A stretch of 64,000 bases of DNA from Paguma larvata (taxonomy: Eukaryota; Chordata; Mammalia; Carnivora; Viverridae), in contig CM057827.1 of the NCBI GenBank assembly GCA_030068075.1, positions 67,842,500 through 67,906,499 on the forward strand, given 5' to 3'. The notes below the pieces were generated by a model. The model saw only the letters and a program-made list of their open reading frames with translations. It was not told where the DNA came from and did no database searches. Below are positions 10,331-23,330 of this stretch, piece after piece (position 1 is the first letter of the stretch; every line of letters begins with the position of its first letter). Made by a program: the position numbers and the translations under genes.

Positions 10331-11578
10331 CACAACATGCAAGGAACGAAGCAGTACTTTTCAGATACTTCCTGGTGCTTGGGTTGGTGAAATTTCCATT
10401 TTCTTCGTCTCATTCTTAAAAGATATGGCATCAGCTTTTCCATTTTTTTATATGGAAATATTTGAAACTAAAATGATTTCTATGACTCTGATAGAATCCA
10501 CACACACAAAAAGATGTGTAGAAATAGAAAGAAAATAATCTTAAGTCAGAAGTATTTAAATTTCCATATTCCACAAGTACATTTTCAAATCACGAGTGAG
10601 CAGAAAATCAGTGGAAGTACATTGTAATTTTTAAAATATCATTATCTTGGCTTAACATTTGTTTATTCTTAAACAAATAACCGACGTAAAATTAAGTTGT
10701 ATCTTTTTAGTGTATTTAGAGACTTTGGCAAGAAAGCTTTCCTGAGTGCTTTGAAGTGTTTCAACAAACAGGACACGTATAGCATAAAAACTCTAAAAAA
10801 ATTAATCTGTCATTTATTTCTATTGTTTGAAATTTCTTAATCTGTTTAAAATACTGATTTATGATATGCATCCGTGACATATATAGAAGTTTCTTATGTC
10901 TTCTAATAGTGTTCCCACTTATTGTAGGTGTCTTATCACAGTGCGGTTTATTAATTGGCCCTTGAATGGAAAATAATTCCTAAGGTAAAAATGCCTTTAA
11001 ATTAGGTATGGCACTTGCTGTATTACTTTAAAATAATTCTGGATTTGGAATCTTGTGAAGTAGTTTTATAGTTTTGACTTTTCTCTTAGTTTTACTAATT
11101 TGAATTATTTGGTCTTTATTGAATATACCTGTCCATTACCAAAGAATAGGTAAGTTTTGGAGTTTACATAGATATTTTTTTTGTAACTTACATGCTTTTC
11201 TTGAAGGAATTTTTACCAGTATTGCCAGTAACTATTTGACTGTGAAGTTACTACTTATAAGAAATCTTTTAAAATTTATTTTAATTGAATTATGTACAGG
11301 TAGTATTTTATTGATAGTTATAGTAATCATGGGAAATAAGATTAAAATAATCATCACTAGAAGTTAATATAATCGTTCCCATACTTTTAAGCATATGCCA
11401 TTTTTTAATCAAGGCTTTTCATTTTTGAGACCATAGATGATTATTTTCTTTCCAATTCTTATCAGTGTATAAATGATTCTTTAAAATTTCACATACATAC
11501 TGCACCATCGTTTTAATTTTTTTTAGAATTTGATTTTTGTGGATATTTATGGTTTGTATAATTTTATATTGACTCAAG
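10331..11578. other. AT-rich intron sequence
   Basis: I see no gene or recognisable repeat here. The longest open frame (about 80 codons at 11119-11367) has no coding character and looks like chance. Confidence 0.3.
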
Positions 11579-11786
11579 TTTTTTTTTGTTTTTGTTTTTT
11601 TTAAGTTTATTTATTTTTGAGAGGGAGAGAGTGCACACAGGAAAAAGGCAGAGAGGGAGGGAGAGAGAGAGAATCCCAAGCAGGTTCTGCACCGCCAGCG
11701 TGGAGCCTGATGCAGGGCTCGAACTCATGAACCCTGAGATCATGACCTGAGCCAAAGTCGATGCTTAACTGCCACCCAGGCGCCCC
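11579..11786 (-). mobile_element. CAN SINE (tRNA-derived), antisense
   Basis: Read on the + strand it runs from the T-rich complement of the A-tail, through 'tttatttatttttgagaggg' and a GA-rich block, to the complement of the tRNA-like head ('gccacccaggcgcccc'). It is moderately decayed. I see no clear target-site duplication. Confidence 0.9.
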
Positions 11787-12006
11787 TTTAAATTTTTGAT
11801 AAAGAATTTAACTGAATAAAAATAAACATGTAAGACTACAAAGTAAAAATGAAAGAATATTATATGCACCAATAAACTTTTTGAGATATTTTCCATATTC
11901 CCTGAGTTTCAAACTACTATATGGATATCCTTTCCCATAACAAAACTTGATCATGAAAACACATGATATATACACTCCATCATTGATCTTTTGCTGCTTC
12001 CTGCAG

Positions 12007-12086
12007 GGCCTGTCATAGCATCGTTGACAGGACCAGATGAAAAATGAAATCAGTATCTTGAGTTTTTTAACAGCAAAATGATTCAG
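12007..12086 (+). other. Candidate cryptic or poison exon in NOVA1 intron 2
   Basis: An 80-nt segment lies between a strong acceptor (cttttgctgcttcctgcag, AG at 12005-12006) and a near-consensus donor (CAG|GTAAGA, GT at 12087). Spliced after exon 2 (phase 1), it gives 13 codons and then TGA at 12045-12047. Its length is also not a multiple of three. Inclusion would therefore truncate NOVA1 inside KH1 and, as later junctions follow, predict nonsense-mediated decay. YCAY motifs lie at 11951, 11977 and 11980, and at 12013 within the segment. Whether it is ever used is unknown. Confidence 0.35.
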
Positions 12087-13727
12087 GTAAGATTATTTGG
12101 CGTGGAAAATAAACCATTTTTTTTACCATTCTTAAACTAATTTTATTTAATAATTGGTATTTAAAATTAATATATATGTTTATTTCAAGACATGTTCTAT
12201 GCTCTACTGATGTTCAGTATATTTGTAACTTACAATGAATTTTATTCTGAACTCAGTAATTTTTAAATTTTAGACTGTAGTGTTTTTTACTTTTCTCGTG
12301 AAACTCAGCATATTTTTTGAAGTTTTTAGAAACAACTTTTCTCTTTTAAAGGTTTTTGAGAACAGTTTTACACTGAAGCCTCCATAATTGTTTTGCAGGA
12401 TAAATTTTCACATAATGTACTTATTAATTAAATAAGACTTCAAATCTTGCATTCCCTTTAGGATATAATACATGCTGACTCTCAGCTGATTCAATTTTAA
12501 AAAACATTCTTGTCTTAAAGAAGAAAGTTGTTTTCATTTAAATTGTTAATAATCTGCTTCTCTAGGAATTAGTTTCAGTGACTTTTTATAATATCTAGTA
12601 ATTTGGGGGAAAGGCAGAAAGAAGGAATTGGCAGAGTATTTCATTAACACCGAATATAATAAAGGAATGTGGGATGTATTTTTGTTTTATGTTGCTAAAT
12701 ATTTTAGAAGAACTGCAGTTTTTCAATTTTGAGTAGATTCACTCTTGAAATAACTTGTTTCTAAAGGAGTTGTATTGGAAGCTACTGGGCTTATCATTCA
12801 CATATTTAGTCTTAATTCTTTGTGTTTTTATTTTTCTAAGATTCATTTATGTGTGTTTTTTTTTTTTTAAGTCATAGTAGTACTAAGCTAGTGTGAAGTC
12901 TGTCTAGAAGCTTTTCTCTTGTTTATTATGTGTATTTATCAGATGCTTCCTATGAGCCCAGGTGTAGGCAGCTCTTTGGTCATCATGACTTCGAGTTATT
13001 ACAAAGCATCTTTTCTTTGTTAAAGGTATATGGGTATGTTTTACATTTCCCTAAAAAGTTGTGCTTTAATTGTTATTGTCTCTTAAGGTTTGTGTTAAAA
13101 TTTTTTCTATCATGGCTTCTCTGACAAAAGACTTAATAAGAACACTTAGAAATAGCAAAGAGCCTTTCCATTTAAAGAGATTGAAAAAATCATGGAATTG
13201 TGGAACTAGATGAAAGGAATGGATTTTAGATCTGATCTCTTGTAGAATCTGTAATTAACCATTCAGAAAACCAAGATACCAAGATATTAAGCGATGTATA
13301 TCACTAACTGTCCTTTAACTTTTAAATATGTTTTCTGAATTTGTGGTATAAGTTTTAGTAGGTATTTTATTCATTCTCTTGTTTTGTTCCACTCTTTTCC
13401 CCTTTCCTTTTTGGATATGACTCTCTGAGGAAATAATTCTTTAAATTTTTTCTCTCCTAGTTTTAAAATCAATGTGCCTCCTTCCCCCTTATTTGAAATA
13501 AGTTGAAAGTATATTAGTGTTTTTAGAACAGTTTTTGTTGTTGATTTGAAGGGCCAAATATGGGTTCTCTTTATCATTACCACTCATTAAAAAAAAAAAA
13601 GTTGTGATAGATTATATTACTTGAAATATAGCCTGATCTCTTTTTCCATAATTGTAGTTTGAAAATGTCAATATTTTCAGGGTGATTTGATTTCTACACT
13701 TTGTTACTTTTCTTCATTTGCAGTGTT
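12087..13727. other. AT-rich intron sequence
   Basis: No gene and no repeat I can name. Short T and A homopolymers only (for example 12858-12869 and 13589-13600). Confidence 0.3.
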
Positions 13728-13742
13728 TGCTTTCTTTTTCTT

Positions 13743-13952
13743 CCTTTTTTTTTTTTAATGTTTATCTTAAGAGAAGAGAGTGTGAGGAGGGGGTGGGAGG
13801 AGATAGAGAGAGAGGGAGACAGAGAATCCCAAGCAGGCTCTATGCTGTCAGAGCAGAGCCCAAGACGGCATGGTCCCATGAACTATGAAATCATGACCTG
13901 AGCCCAAATCAAGCTGTAGGATGCTTAACCGACTGAGCTACCCAGGCACCCC
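13743..13952 (-). mobile_element. CAN SINE, antisense, with perfect 15-bp target-site duplication
   Basis: Flanked by identical copies of TGCTTTCTTTTTCTT at 13728-13742 and 13953-13967. The body has the antisense tail, a GA-rich block, and the tRNA-like head ('ctgagctacccaggcacccc'). Confidence 0.95.
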
Positions 13953-13967
13953 TGCTTTCTTTTTCTT

Positions 13968-16900
13968 TCTTTTTTTGCTTGCTTCCAATGTTCCTTAGCC
14001 TAATTTTTTATTTATTTTTGTTTAACAGAGTATTGACCTTGATTTAAAAAAATGTGTGGACTTTCTAATTCAAAATCTGTTTCCAAGGATATATGTATTT
14101 TCTATGTTTTTATATCTTTCATAAAAATTTTCTCAAGTATTATATATTTGGCTGGGTATTCATAACAGTTGGTTTAAAAAGGGAAAATATTATGGTTAAA
14201 AAATAAGCAACAGTCTAGATGTAAGGCAGTTTTAGTAAAAAGACTTACAATAATTTTTAATTTTAAAATGTCACTATTTTCTCTTTTTTGTCTTTTTCGT
14301 TAAAGTGGTCTGCTTCTCAGAGTTCTGATGATGCTTGTTGCATTGTATTGTAAGCTTAAGGACTACTTTCTAACAGATATATGAAAGTACTTAATATGAT
14401 TTTTGAGGAATTTCTTTTCTTAACAACTTTAAAACCAAAGAAAAATGTATTGTGATAGTCTTTTATGCCATGTAAATAATTGAATTAATCTCCATTAGTG
14501 TGAAGGAATTAATGTCATCCTTCATGCCTGTTGCTGTATGTTCATTGTACAGCTCAGTGCTATAAACATAGGTGGCTTAAAATTTAAAAGAATGTATGTA
14601 TGAATAAATAAATGACTGATTTGAGACTGCTTCTGTGAAGTGCCAATACAGTGGAAGTAGAGGGCCGTTTATCTTTAAATTTTCATTATATTTCCTATTT
14701 ACCTTGAATAAGTGAATAAATGAGTTCAAAAATTTAAACACAAGAAATGGGCATAGAAGTGTTAAGACAAGTATGGGCCAGGTATTAAAAAAGAAGAGTA
14801 GAGTGAGAGAAGGGAGTTTTGCTTTGTGTTTAGCATATTGTCCTGTGTGAAAGAAACTGTAAAACCAGTATTATGGAGAGTACTTCAAAGCCATCTCTAA
14901 ATGTACATAATTTTTTAAATATTTTGACTTAAGCAACATGAGCGTAATTAACATTTATTAATAAAAGTGATTTGAAATACCTACATTACAAGATTTTAGA
15001 GTTAGGTCACGTTATAGTTTTTTACTGCCATATGTCTGCTTGTACACTAAGGAACATCCTGCTGATGACTTCTCTTGAGATATCCTGAAAATCAAAGTTT
15101 ATTAACCACTAAATTAAAGTTACATTATTAAAAATATAGTTATTTTTAACATATTTTAATGTCTTCACCTGTGGTGGGGAGTTTAACATGAATAAATACA
15201 TTATGACTTTTAGAAGCCAGACTATTTAATTTTCTTATTTGCGAAAGAAAAAGAAGTACGAGTTACATAGTAGAGCAGAATTTATTTGCTTAGAGTTTGC
15301 CTAACTCAAATATCAAGGTGTTAGTATCAGTATGTTATCTTATTTAAAATTAAAATTTTAGGAAAGTTATCAAATTTGGGCTTCTTTAGTATTTTACTTT
15401 TTAAACAGTTAAAATTTAGAGAAATGCATGAAATACTAATGTTTTTATTGTATTAGTACATTGAGTTTTGCTACAATGAACCAAGAAACATCTAAGACTT
15501 AGTAGATAAGTCTAGTCTTAATGCTTATTCCTCTACACTTTTATAAATTCTATTTATTTTTTTAAAAGCTGGTACAGAATAGTGGACTAAAATAACTCTA
15601 TTGTAGTGCTTCTTTACCTGGCTGCTTCCTTTGCTACTATCATGGCCAGATTTTAACATTATGATGCATGTTTATATACTCCTTTTGGGGTTAGAACTAG
15701 GTATACAATGCTCTGAAGATCTTATTCTGAAGCCAGAGAGCAGTAAGAAAGAAGAAAGATACCTGGTTATAATAAATTTTAGTAAACGCATAATGATAGC
15801 ATTGTGTCTAACAAGTTGAAACTACCTCTGTCTGCGACCAAATCTTGAGGAGAGAAGGTCGACTTCAAAGAAAACTTCAAATAGGAGGGGGGTTTTGAGT
15901 GTTGAATTTTAACTTGTTTGATGGGCAAGAGTGGAAGGTCATTTGAAGCAGAGACACAATATATATCCATGTAGATATGAAAATTCCTGTTCTGTTCAGG
16001 AGTCCAAATGTAGTTTGGTATCGCTATGGGGAAAGTGGTGATACGGAGATACTATAGATATTTTTACAGATAAGAGAGAATGTATTACATGTGAAAAAGA
16101 TAAGAATTTGTTTGAAAACTACATACTGCTATCATTAGCAAGAATTATTTTAAACAAAAAATATGTCTGTTGCATCTATAAAATGACCCACAATGGTACT
16201 GTAATTAAAATTTATACACCTATTTGTATAAAAGTAAATAGTGGTACTTTGGAGGAGGATTGCCGTAATTATCTAAAAGTAGAGCTGAGTAGTAGACTGA
16301 GGAATGTGGCTTTCTGCTTAGTCAATGTAAGTAGAATTAAAGAGAAGACTAATTTGTTTAGAAAGGAAAAGATTTAGAGAAAGGTGAGGCAACTAGAAAT
16401 ACAGAAAAAAGAGATGTTACGAAATATGATAGTTGTGTTTTATTAAGCAGTTATGTGCCACGTGTAGAAGCATGGGGACCTGGTGAAGGATAAATTCCAG
16501 TGAAGAGTGTTTTGCCGTATTCAGGAATAGTGTAGATAGAAATCTGTTTTTGCATTTATTCACTTTTACATACCTTGTTGTCTGTGCAGGCGCATTTAAA
16601 ATTAGTGATTTGAGGTTTCTTTTACTAGTTTGTTTTTGAATCATATATCTAATACAATTTTTCTCATTTCTTAAGTTACATGAATATGTAGGCCTTTTTA
16701 GCTCTCTTGTCGTATGATGAATTGATCTATACATTTTTAATTTGATGAAATTTAGTGATTTATACAATGTATACTTTTTTTTTTTAATGTGTAAATCTGA
16801 TGTCGTTCCAACACTGAAGTTTTGGTATATGAGAGAGACATTGGTCAATGAAAATGAAAATTGAAACCTCTTATTCATCGTAAGTGGATTTTCCGTTTTG

Positions 16901-18308
16901 TAATTATTTTATTTAGAATTTCACTCGCTTATTGAGATTCAGCATGATTCTCCATTATTGATATTTATATCATAGAGGATTCAGTCTTGATAATTGATCA
17001 AAATCAGGTTAATTAAAAAAAGACTGAAAAATATGGCACTGTTTTTCCATTTATAAAATGAGATTAAAAATCTATCTAGCATTTTATAATGATATGTGAA
17101 ATTATTGGCTAGTTGTGTAGAGAAACATTAAAAAATTGAACAGCTGAAGTGACATTAAGCACCAGATGGGGATTTGAAATGAAAATATTCACTGTGTAAT
17201 CTTTATTTAAGTGCTATTCATAATTCAATAATACCAGTTGTATAACTCAAAGTTGAATTCAATACGAAAAGGAAGCATAAGCAAAATCTCTGCCTTCAAA
17301 CTGATACGCATATCATGGTATGGTATCATGACTTGTTCCTAAAAGGGATAAATAATATAGGTAAGACAACTGCAGACATGTTTTGCAGAGGCAGTATAGT
17401 TTTCTTTGAGAAAAATTTTGAAGAATTTTGGGTTGCGAATTGTTCCAAAGTAGCATTTATTTAAATTTAACATCTTTTATGAATTCTGTCTTTGAAATTA
17501 TATTCTGTTTTGCATTTACACATATCTTCTAAACTAGAAATTTCCAGCCTTATTTTCTTTACAGTAATGTTTTAAATTTCTTCTGAAGTGTATACCTATT
17601 TTGTTTAAGGAAAGGTATGTTCCTCTGAAAGCTTTCTCACATTTTTAGCTAAATTGGTATATTTGACATCTTGTTTAAGAACTAGAATGACTCTGGATAT
17701 GAAAACACAAACTGTGATAATAAGCTAGTTATGCCATATGTGGTACTTTAGGTTGGCATATATCTCAAATGGCATGTTTAATGTACTGTATTACTAAAAT
17801 TAGTAATTTTACAGTGGATGACTGCTACTCTAACTATATAGTTTCATGCTGGTGGGCTTAGAATGCTGACAGACCCTTTACTTTGTAAATCCTTGTTTTC
17901 AGTCCTTGTAAAAATCTTTTCACTGTTAAAATTATCTGCATGGGATAAGTGTTAGTAACATTCTCTGAAGTTTGTGAAAGGTAATGAACGTATTACAAAT
18001 AGTATATAGTTTGACAGATGATTATGAATATGAATAGCAATCCTATATGTTGTATTTTTGTCAAGGAATAATAATGCTAATATATTTGTATGGCAAAAAA
18101 TAGTCTAGCAAAATAAATAAGAATTGAAAACAGTATTTTTATTTTTAGGAAATGTACATAAGTTGACAGGAAAGGCTTTGAGGTTCTCTAGTCTTGATAC
18201 TGAAGCCATTTGAAGCAAACTGCAATAAATATTGTCCTTTATGACAAAATACACAACTTTGAAATCATATTGCAGCTTTCTTGAACATAATTTTTTCTTT
18301 GATTTTTA
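13968..18308. other. AT-rich intron sequence, about 4.3 kb
   Basis: No SINE in this stretch. Parts near 15840-15960 and 16440-16620 vaguely resemble antisense LINE-2 but are too decayed to call. A 153-codon minus-strand frame at 16417-16878 has no domain, an AT-driven composition and no promoter or splice context, so I read it as chance. Confidence 0.3.
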
Positions 18309-18326
18309 AAAAATATTTATTTTATT

Positions 18327-18554
18327 TTATTTATTTATTTTTAAAATTTTTAAATGTTTTATTTATTTTCGAGAGCAGGAGACCCAAAGCATGAGCGGGG
18401 TAGGGGCAGAGAGCGAAGGAGACACAGAATCTGAAGCAGGCTCCAGGCTCTGAGCTGTCAGCGCAGAGCCTGACACGGGGCTTGAACCCAGACCGTGAGA
18501 TTATAACCTGAGCCGAAGTTGGACACTTAACTGACTGAGCCACCTGGGTGCCCC
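18327..18554 (-). mobile_element. CAN SINE, antisense, with 18-bp target-site duplication
   Basis: Flanks at 18309-18326 and 18555-18572 match at 17 of 18 bases (AAAAATATTTATTTTATT against AAAAATATTGATTTTATT). The body is full length, ending in the head complement 'gagccacctgggtgcccc'. Confidence 0.95.
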
Positions 18555-18627
18555 AAAAATATTGATTTTATTGAAGATTTTTCTTAAGACCCTTCAAATA
18601 ATTCAGATTGCATTAAAAATAAGTAGA

Positions 18628-18836
18628 GGGGCTCCTGGGTGGCTCAGTCAGTTAAGTGTCTGACTCTTGATTTCTGCTCAGGTCATGATCTCACAGTTTG
18701 TTAAATTGAGCCCTGCGTTGGGTTCTGTGCTGGCAGCACAGAGTCTGCTTGGGATTCTCTCTCTCTCTCTCTCTCTCTCTCTTCTTTCTGCCCTTCCCCT
18801 GCTTGTGCTCTGTCTCTCTCAAAATAATTAACTTAA
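18628..18836 (+). mobile_element. CAN SINE, sense, with perfect 13-bp target-site duplication
   Basis: AAAAATAAGTAGA occurs at 18615-18627 and 18837-18849. The head reads 'ctcctgggtggctcagtcag', the middle carries a (CT)n run (about 18757-18782), and an A-rich tail follows. It sits only 56 bp from the end of the previous, oppositely oriented SINE. Confidence 0.95.
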
Positions 18837-18849
18837 AAAAATAAGTAGA

Positions 18850-19790
18850 AACTGCATGGTGATGGGGATAATTTAGGTGATTTCAAGGGTTAAATAATAT
18901 AGGTAAAGAATACGTACATTTTTTTGGCTGCTTAAACTATGCAGTTGACAAATGCAGTTCTGTTTGAGGAAAATTTTGAGGAAATTTTGACTCAGAGAAA
19001 TGTTTCAAGTAATAGTTATCTTAGTGTAGTATCTTTTAAAGAGCCTGCCTCTGAATTTATGTGAGTATTTAAACTATCTCTATTATCGTTAATGGGAAAA
19101 GTGATGGTCTTGTTTTTAAAAGTCTAAAACCAATTAACTAAAAGTTACTTAATAAAAGTAAGTAGTATAGAAAAGTAGTTTATTAATCATGGCTTAGTTA
19201 GATCTTAGATTCTATCACTTATTTCAATTCTTAAAATATCAATGTAGGCCAGAATTCTTATATCTGTTTTACAGTTCAGGAAAAATAAGACTGTGAAAGT
19301 TAAATGATAACGTGGTATATGTAGCAAGTTAATGATGATCCTGTTTTTTTGTTTTTGTTGTTTGTTTTATTTTTTATTTATTTATTTTTTCTGTTATTCT
19401 GTACCTCTCTGCATTAGACTACTTACAAATTTGATTTCTGAAATACAGTATTCAAAATTTAAGTAAGATTCACCAAAATGCTGCGTTGGTCCATCACTGA
19501 GAAATAATAGATCTTTTTGATGGCTTAATTATTTTTTGCCCTATTCATTTAATAGGGAAATCTTACAAATTTGAATTTTGCCATCAAAAGAAGAGCTGTA
19601 ATAATTAGGCAAAATGGAGACATAAAAACAAGTTTTCTATCCTGACCAGACCTCTGTAAATATTGACTTTTGATAACTTTTATGTACTTTTCCATCTTCC
19701 TATTGATCGTAGACCTCTAAGATAGTTTGACATTTCACCTTATCTATGAAATTACTTATGCAAAGTTATTTAATTATTCTTAGTTTGGTA
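18850..19790. other. AT-rich intron sequence
   Basis: I see no gene or repeat of note beyond simple T-rich runs near 19345-19390. Confidence 0.3.
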
Positions 19791-19794
19791 CTTA

Positions 19795-19907
19795 TATATA
19801 ACCATATATATGTGTGTGTGTGTGTGTATGCGTGTGTATATATATGTGTGTCTGTGTGTATATATGTATATATATACATATATATGTGTATATGTATATA
19901 TATATAA
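19795..19907. repeat. Compound (TG)n/(TA)n microsatellite
   Basis: Alternating TATA, TGTG and TATG blocks over about 110 bases, immediately upstream of a CAN SINE. Likely length-polymorphic. Confidence 0.9.
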
Positions 19908-19956
19908 CCACTATAGAGATTTGTTAAATTAAACATGAAGTTAGAAAGATCTAGTC

Positions 19957-20167
19957 TGGGGCACCTGGGTGGCTCAGTCGGTTAAGCATCCGACTTCGGC
20001 TCAGGTCATGCTCTCGTCGTGAATTTGAGCCCCACATCGGGCCCTGTCCTGACAGCTCAGAGCCTGGAGCCTGCTTCAGATTCTGTGTCTCCCTCACTCT
20101 CTTCCCATCCTCCACTCATGCTCTGTTTCTCTCATAAATAAATAAATATAAAAAAATTAAAAAAAAA
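19957..20167 (+). mobile_element. CAN SINE, sense, with 14-bp target-site duplication
   Basis: Flanks AGAAAGATCTAGTC (19943-19956) and AGAAAGGTCTAGTC (20168-20181) differ at one base. The head 'gggtggctcagtcggttaag' and the following 'catccgacttcggctcaggt' keep the A-box half well. Confidence 0.95.
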
Positions 20168-20278
20168 AGAAAGGTCTAGTCAAATAACTATGACAGAACT
20201 TACTGTAATAAAAAATTCTATGAGGAAAATATGTGTTGATTGTTAGATAGTGAAGTTTATTAAGAAGTTACTAACTCA

Positions 20279-20467
20279 GGGGCACCTGGGTGGCTCAGTC
20301 AGTTAAGCATCTCACTCTTGCTTTTGGCTCAGGTCATGATCTTGTGGCTCATGAGTTCGAGCCCCTCATCAGCCTCTGGGCCGAGCTTGCAGTGTCCGCT
20401 TGAGATTCTCTCTCTCTGCCCTTCCGGTACTCTCTCTCTCAAAATAAATAAATAAACTTAAAAAAAG
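20279..20467 (+). mobile_element. CAN SINE, sense
   Basis: It begins 'ggggcacctgggtggctcag', keeps a B-box-like 'gagttcgagcccc', then a shortened CT-rich section and an AAATAAATAAATAAAC tail. No clear target-site duplication. It lies about 100 bp after the previous sense copy. Confidence 0.93.
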
Positions 20468-22619
20468 ACGAAATTATTAAATCTGCTCGGTGCTTTTTAA
20501 TGCCTTATGCATATGTAGAAGGGAATGTGAGACCCTCAGGGACCATGTGGGGTCAGGGCAGAGTTTGAATCCGATCGCAACATTGAATAGCCATATGTTT
20601 TTTTGTCAAGTCATTGGATCCATAAGTGTCTCATCCGTTTAGTGGAGATATTAGTACTCTTCACATAGCTATAAGTTGTTGGTCCAGGTACCACAAAAGG
20701 GAAGATGTAAAAGTATGTCACATAATACCTGACATATAATAAGCATTTTATTAACATCTTGTTAAATTTTTTCCTTCCCATATTTATTTCATCTGGTAAC
20801 ACTAAATATATGGCAAAAATTTTAATGTAAAATAAAATTACATTACAAAAATGTGGCCCTAAAAAGGAAAACATTGCTTTGAGGATTTTTTTTCTCATAA
20901 TAACTGCTTGTAATTAAATACAGGCAATACAGAGAAAGTTAAAACTCATTTCTCATCCCACTCCTTTAAAATAATATAAATAATTCAGTATATATTCATT
21001 TTGACTTTATAAATGCCTTTTTATATTTTTATATATTTTATACATTCAATTTGGTTTTTAGATACAATTTTCATATATATTTGTATTTTAGTAGAAAAAT
21101 ACAAGTGATACCCATTGTTATACGTGGGGATGAATTTGCACAAATCAACTCTGTTGGTTAATGAACATGTAGAACTTGTAAATACTCTAAGGTGTCCTTC
21201 CAGACACAGCTATGTGGATAATTTTACGTAAATATTTTTATGTGCATGGCTTAAAAATGTGTTCCGTGATACTCCTGAAGGTTCACAGAGCTTTCTTGTT
21301 TATTTTTTGCCAATATGATTGACCTGAAAACTAGAGATACGGATTTACAATATTGAAGCATATCATAATCTTATATGAAGCATATGGGCTTCTTTATGTT
21401 TAAGTCTCTTGAAAATTAGCATAATTTATTAATCCCTCCTTTCTTCATCTTTGTACATTCAAATATGAAACATTAAAATATTTAATAAGAAATTAGTTGG
21501 TGTATAGAATATTTAGTACTTCTTTCATGATCTTTTTCAAGATGGTAAGTCTTCTGAAAATCTTTTACCTATTAGTCGAAAGAAAGTCATAGTTAAATGA
21601 TGATGCTAGATGTTTAGTAACAGGTGATAATTCAAGGCTTATTTTTCAGCTTTTTTTGGCTTAAAAATTGTATTAATTGCTTCTGTAAAGCAATTTAGTT
21701 CTTGTTCCTGTAACTAAAATTTAGTGGTATAGTTTTACTAAGAGTATGTTTTGGGGTCATGGCATATTACTTTCCATTCCTTAACAAATGTTAATAGCTT
21801 CCATGACTCATCACAAAAATTCTTGGTTACCATTTGGCAAGAATTTTTTTATGATACGTCTATATTTTGTTGTAATCATTGTACAAACTTAATGTATTCA
21901 AATGCCTTGCATATTAAATATAGTTATGTATTAAATATTTAGGTGTTGTCTAATGCCATAGCAAGAACAACTGTGTATATGATTTTGTTTGTGTGATTGT
22001 GCCTTTTAGCACAATAAATGTACTTAAGATCATATTGATTCTTACTGCTTTGTGGAAAGGATAAAACCTTAGTGACTATCTGCCATAGTACAGAGTAAAT
22101 TCAATTATATATTTAGAATGTTACACCTTTGAATATGTAAGAATACTAAACGTTTTAGGAAAAAATAAAATGAGAAACTTTGCTAAAGGTCATTTAATTC
22201 CAGAATAATTAAATATTGTGGGCCTAATCTTTAGAGTGATGGATTTATTCTTAGATACTTAGAACGTGTAGAGATGTTGAGAGTGTTTGAAGTCTGATTA
22301 GATTGAGTGCAATATTGAATGTTGGCAGTTTATGGCAGAGGAATCTGTATTAATCTAAGGTAGAGGAGACTTAAGGTTATCTCTGATTATATTAGGGTAT
22401 GGTTTTGGGAATTAGTGAAATTTGAGATAGTCTGTGAAAGCTGAAAATAGCCCCAACTTCCTTGTCACTTGTAACATTTTCACTTTTCTTTGGAACTAAG
22501 GCAGTAGGCCATACAATATATGATGAATTTAAGTGTTCCAAAATTTCCTGTCATCCTGATTGATGATCTTATGTCCTGTTTCACTGAGAAAATAAAAGTA
22601 ATTAAAGGAGATGTCATAA
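20468..22619. other. AT-rich intron sequence
   Basis: No gene or repeat that I can name with confidence. Open frames here are short and AT-driven. Confidence 0.3.
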
Positions 22620-23330
22620 GCTCCCACCACCAGATCTAGCCTCCTAACTACATCATGTAGTCTGTATTTTCTCTTATTCTGATAAACCATCCCTGCCCCT
22701 AGCAAAGGCTAATCTTCCACTTTTATTCTAGATTTCATTCCCTTTTAGCTACTCAGACATATGTTTAGCAATTCTTTCTTCTTATGTTATCAACATACCA
22801 GTCAACAGCATTTGACAGTGATCACTGTCTTCTCTTTGAAGCATTTCATTTTGCTTCGAGCACACCTCTGCCTCACTGATTGCAGCTTCAAGTTTCCTTT
22901 GCTGGTTTCTTCTTTTTTCTGAGCTCAGTCCATAGACTGCTCCATACTTTTTTTCGTACATATTTACTCCCTTGGAGATCCTATTCATATTCAGTGTCGT
23001 GTTTTAAATAACCATCTGCTCTTCCATGACTACCAAATGTTTATATCCATTCTGGACCTTTCATCTGGTCTCTAAGACTAATGATGCAGTTACCTACTGG
23101 ATATCACTTGTATGTCTAATAAATATGTTAGAATGAGATATTCTGATCTTTCAAATCCCTGAATCTACTTCTCCCACAGCCTTCTCCATCTTAATTGCAA
23201 CTTCATCCTGGCGTTTGCTAAGGCCAAAAATCTTGGAGTCATCCTTACTTTCTTTCTCTTAAACCCATCATGATTCTGACTTTGTTCAAGATTATTTGCC
23301 TTATATGAAAGCCAAAAGCACATATTAAAA
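22620..23330 (+). mobile_element. LINE-2 ORF2-region remnant, sense
   Basis: The order of phrases follows the L2 reverse-transcriptase region: 'cagcatttgacagtgatcac', 'ttcctttgctggtttcttc', 'ccttggagatcctattcat', 'ggatatcacttgtatgtcta', 'cttctcccacagccttctcc', then 'aatcttggagtcatcctta'. It has many stops and no intact frame. The identification rests on remembered consensus. Confidence 0.7.

Noticed and set aside
16417..16878. 153-codon minus-strand frame
   Set aside because: Composition is AT-driven (many Lys, Asn, Ile, Leu), with no domain, splice context or promoter. It is expected by chance in 64 kb of AT-rich DNA.
19795..19907. TG/TA array as a CRISPR-like or structured repeat
   Set aside because: It is an ordinary dinucleotide microsatellite with no spacers.
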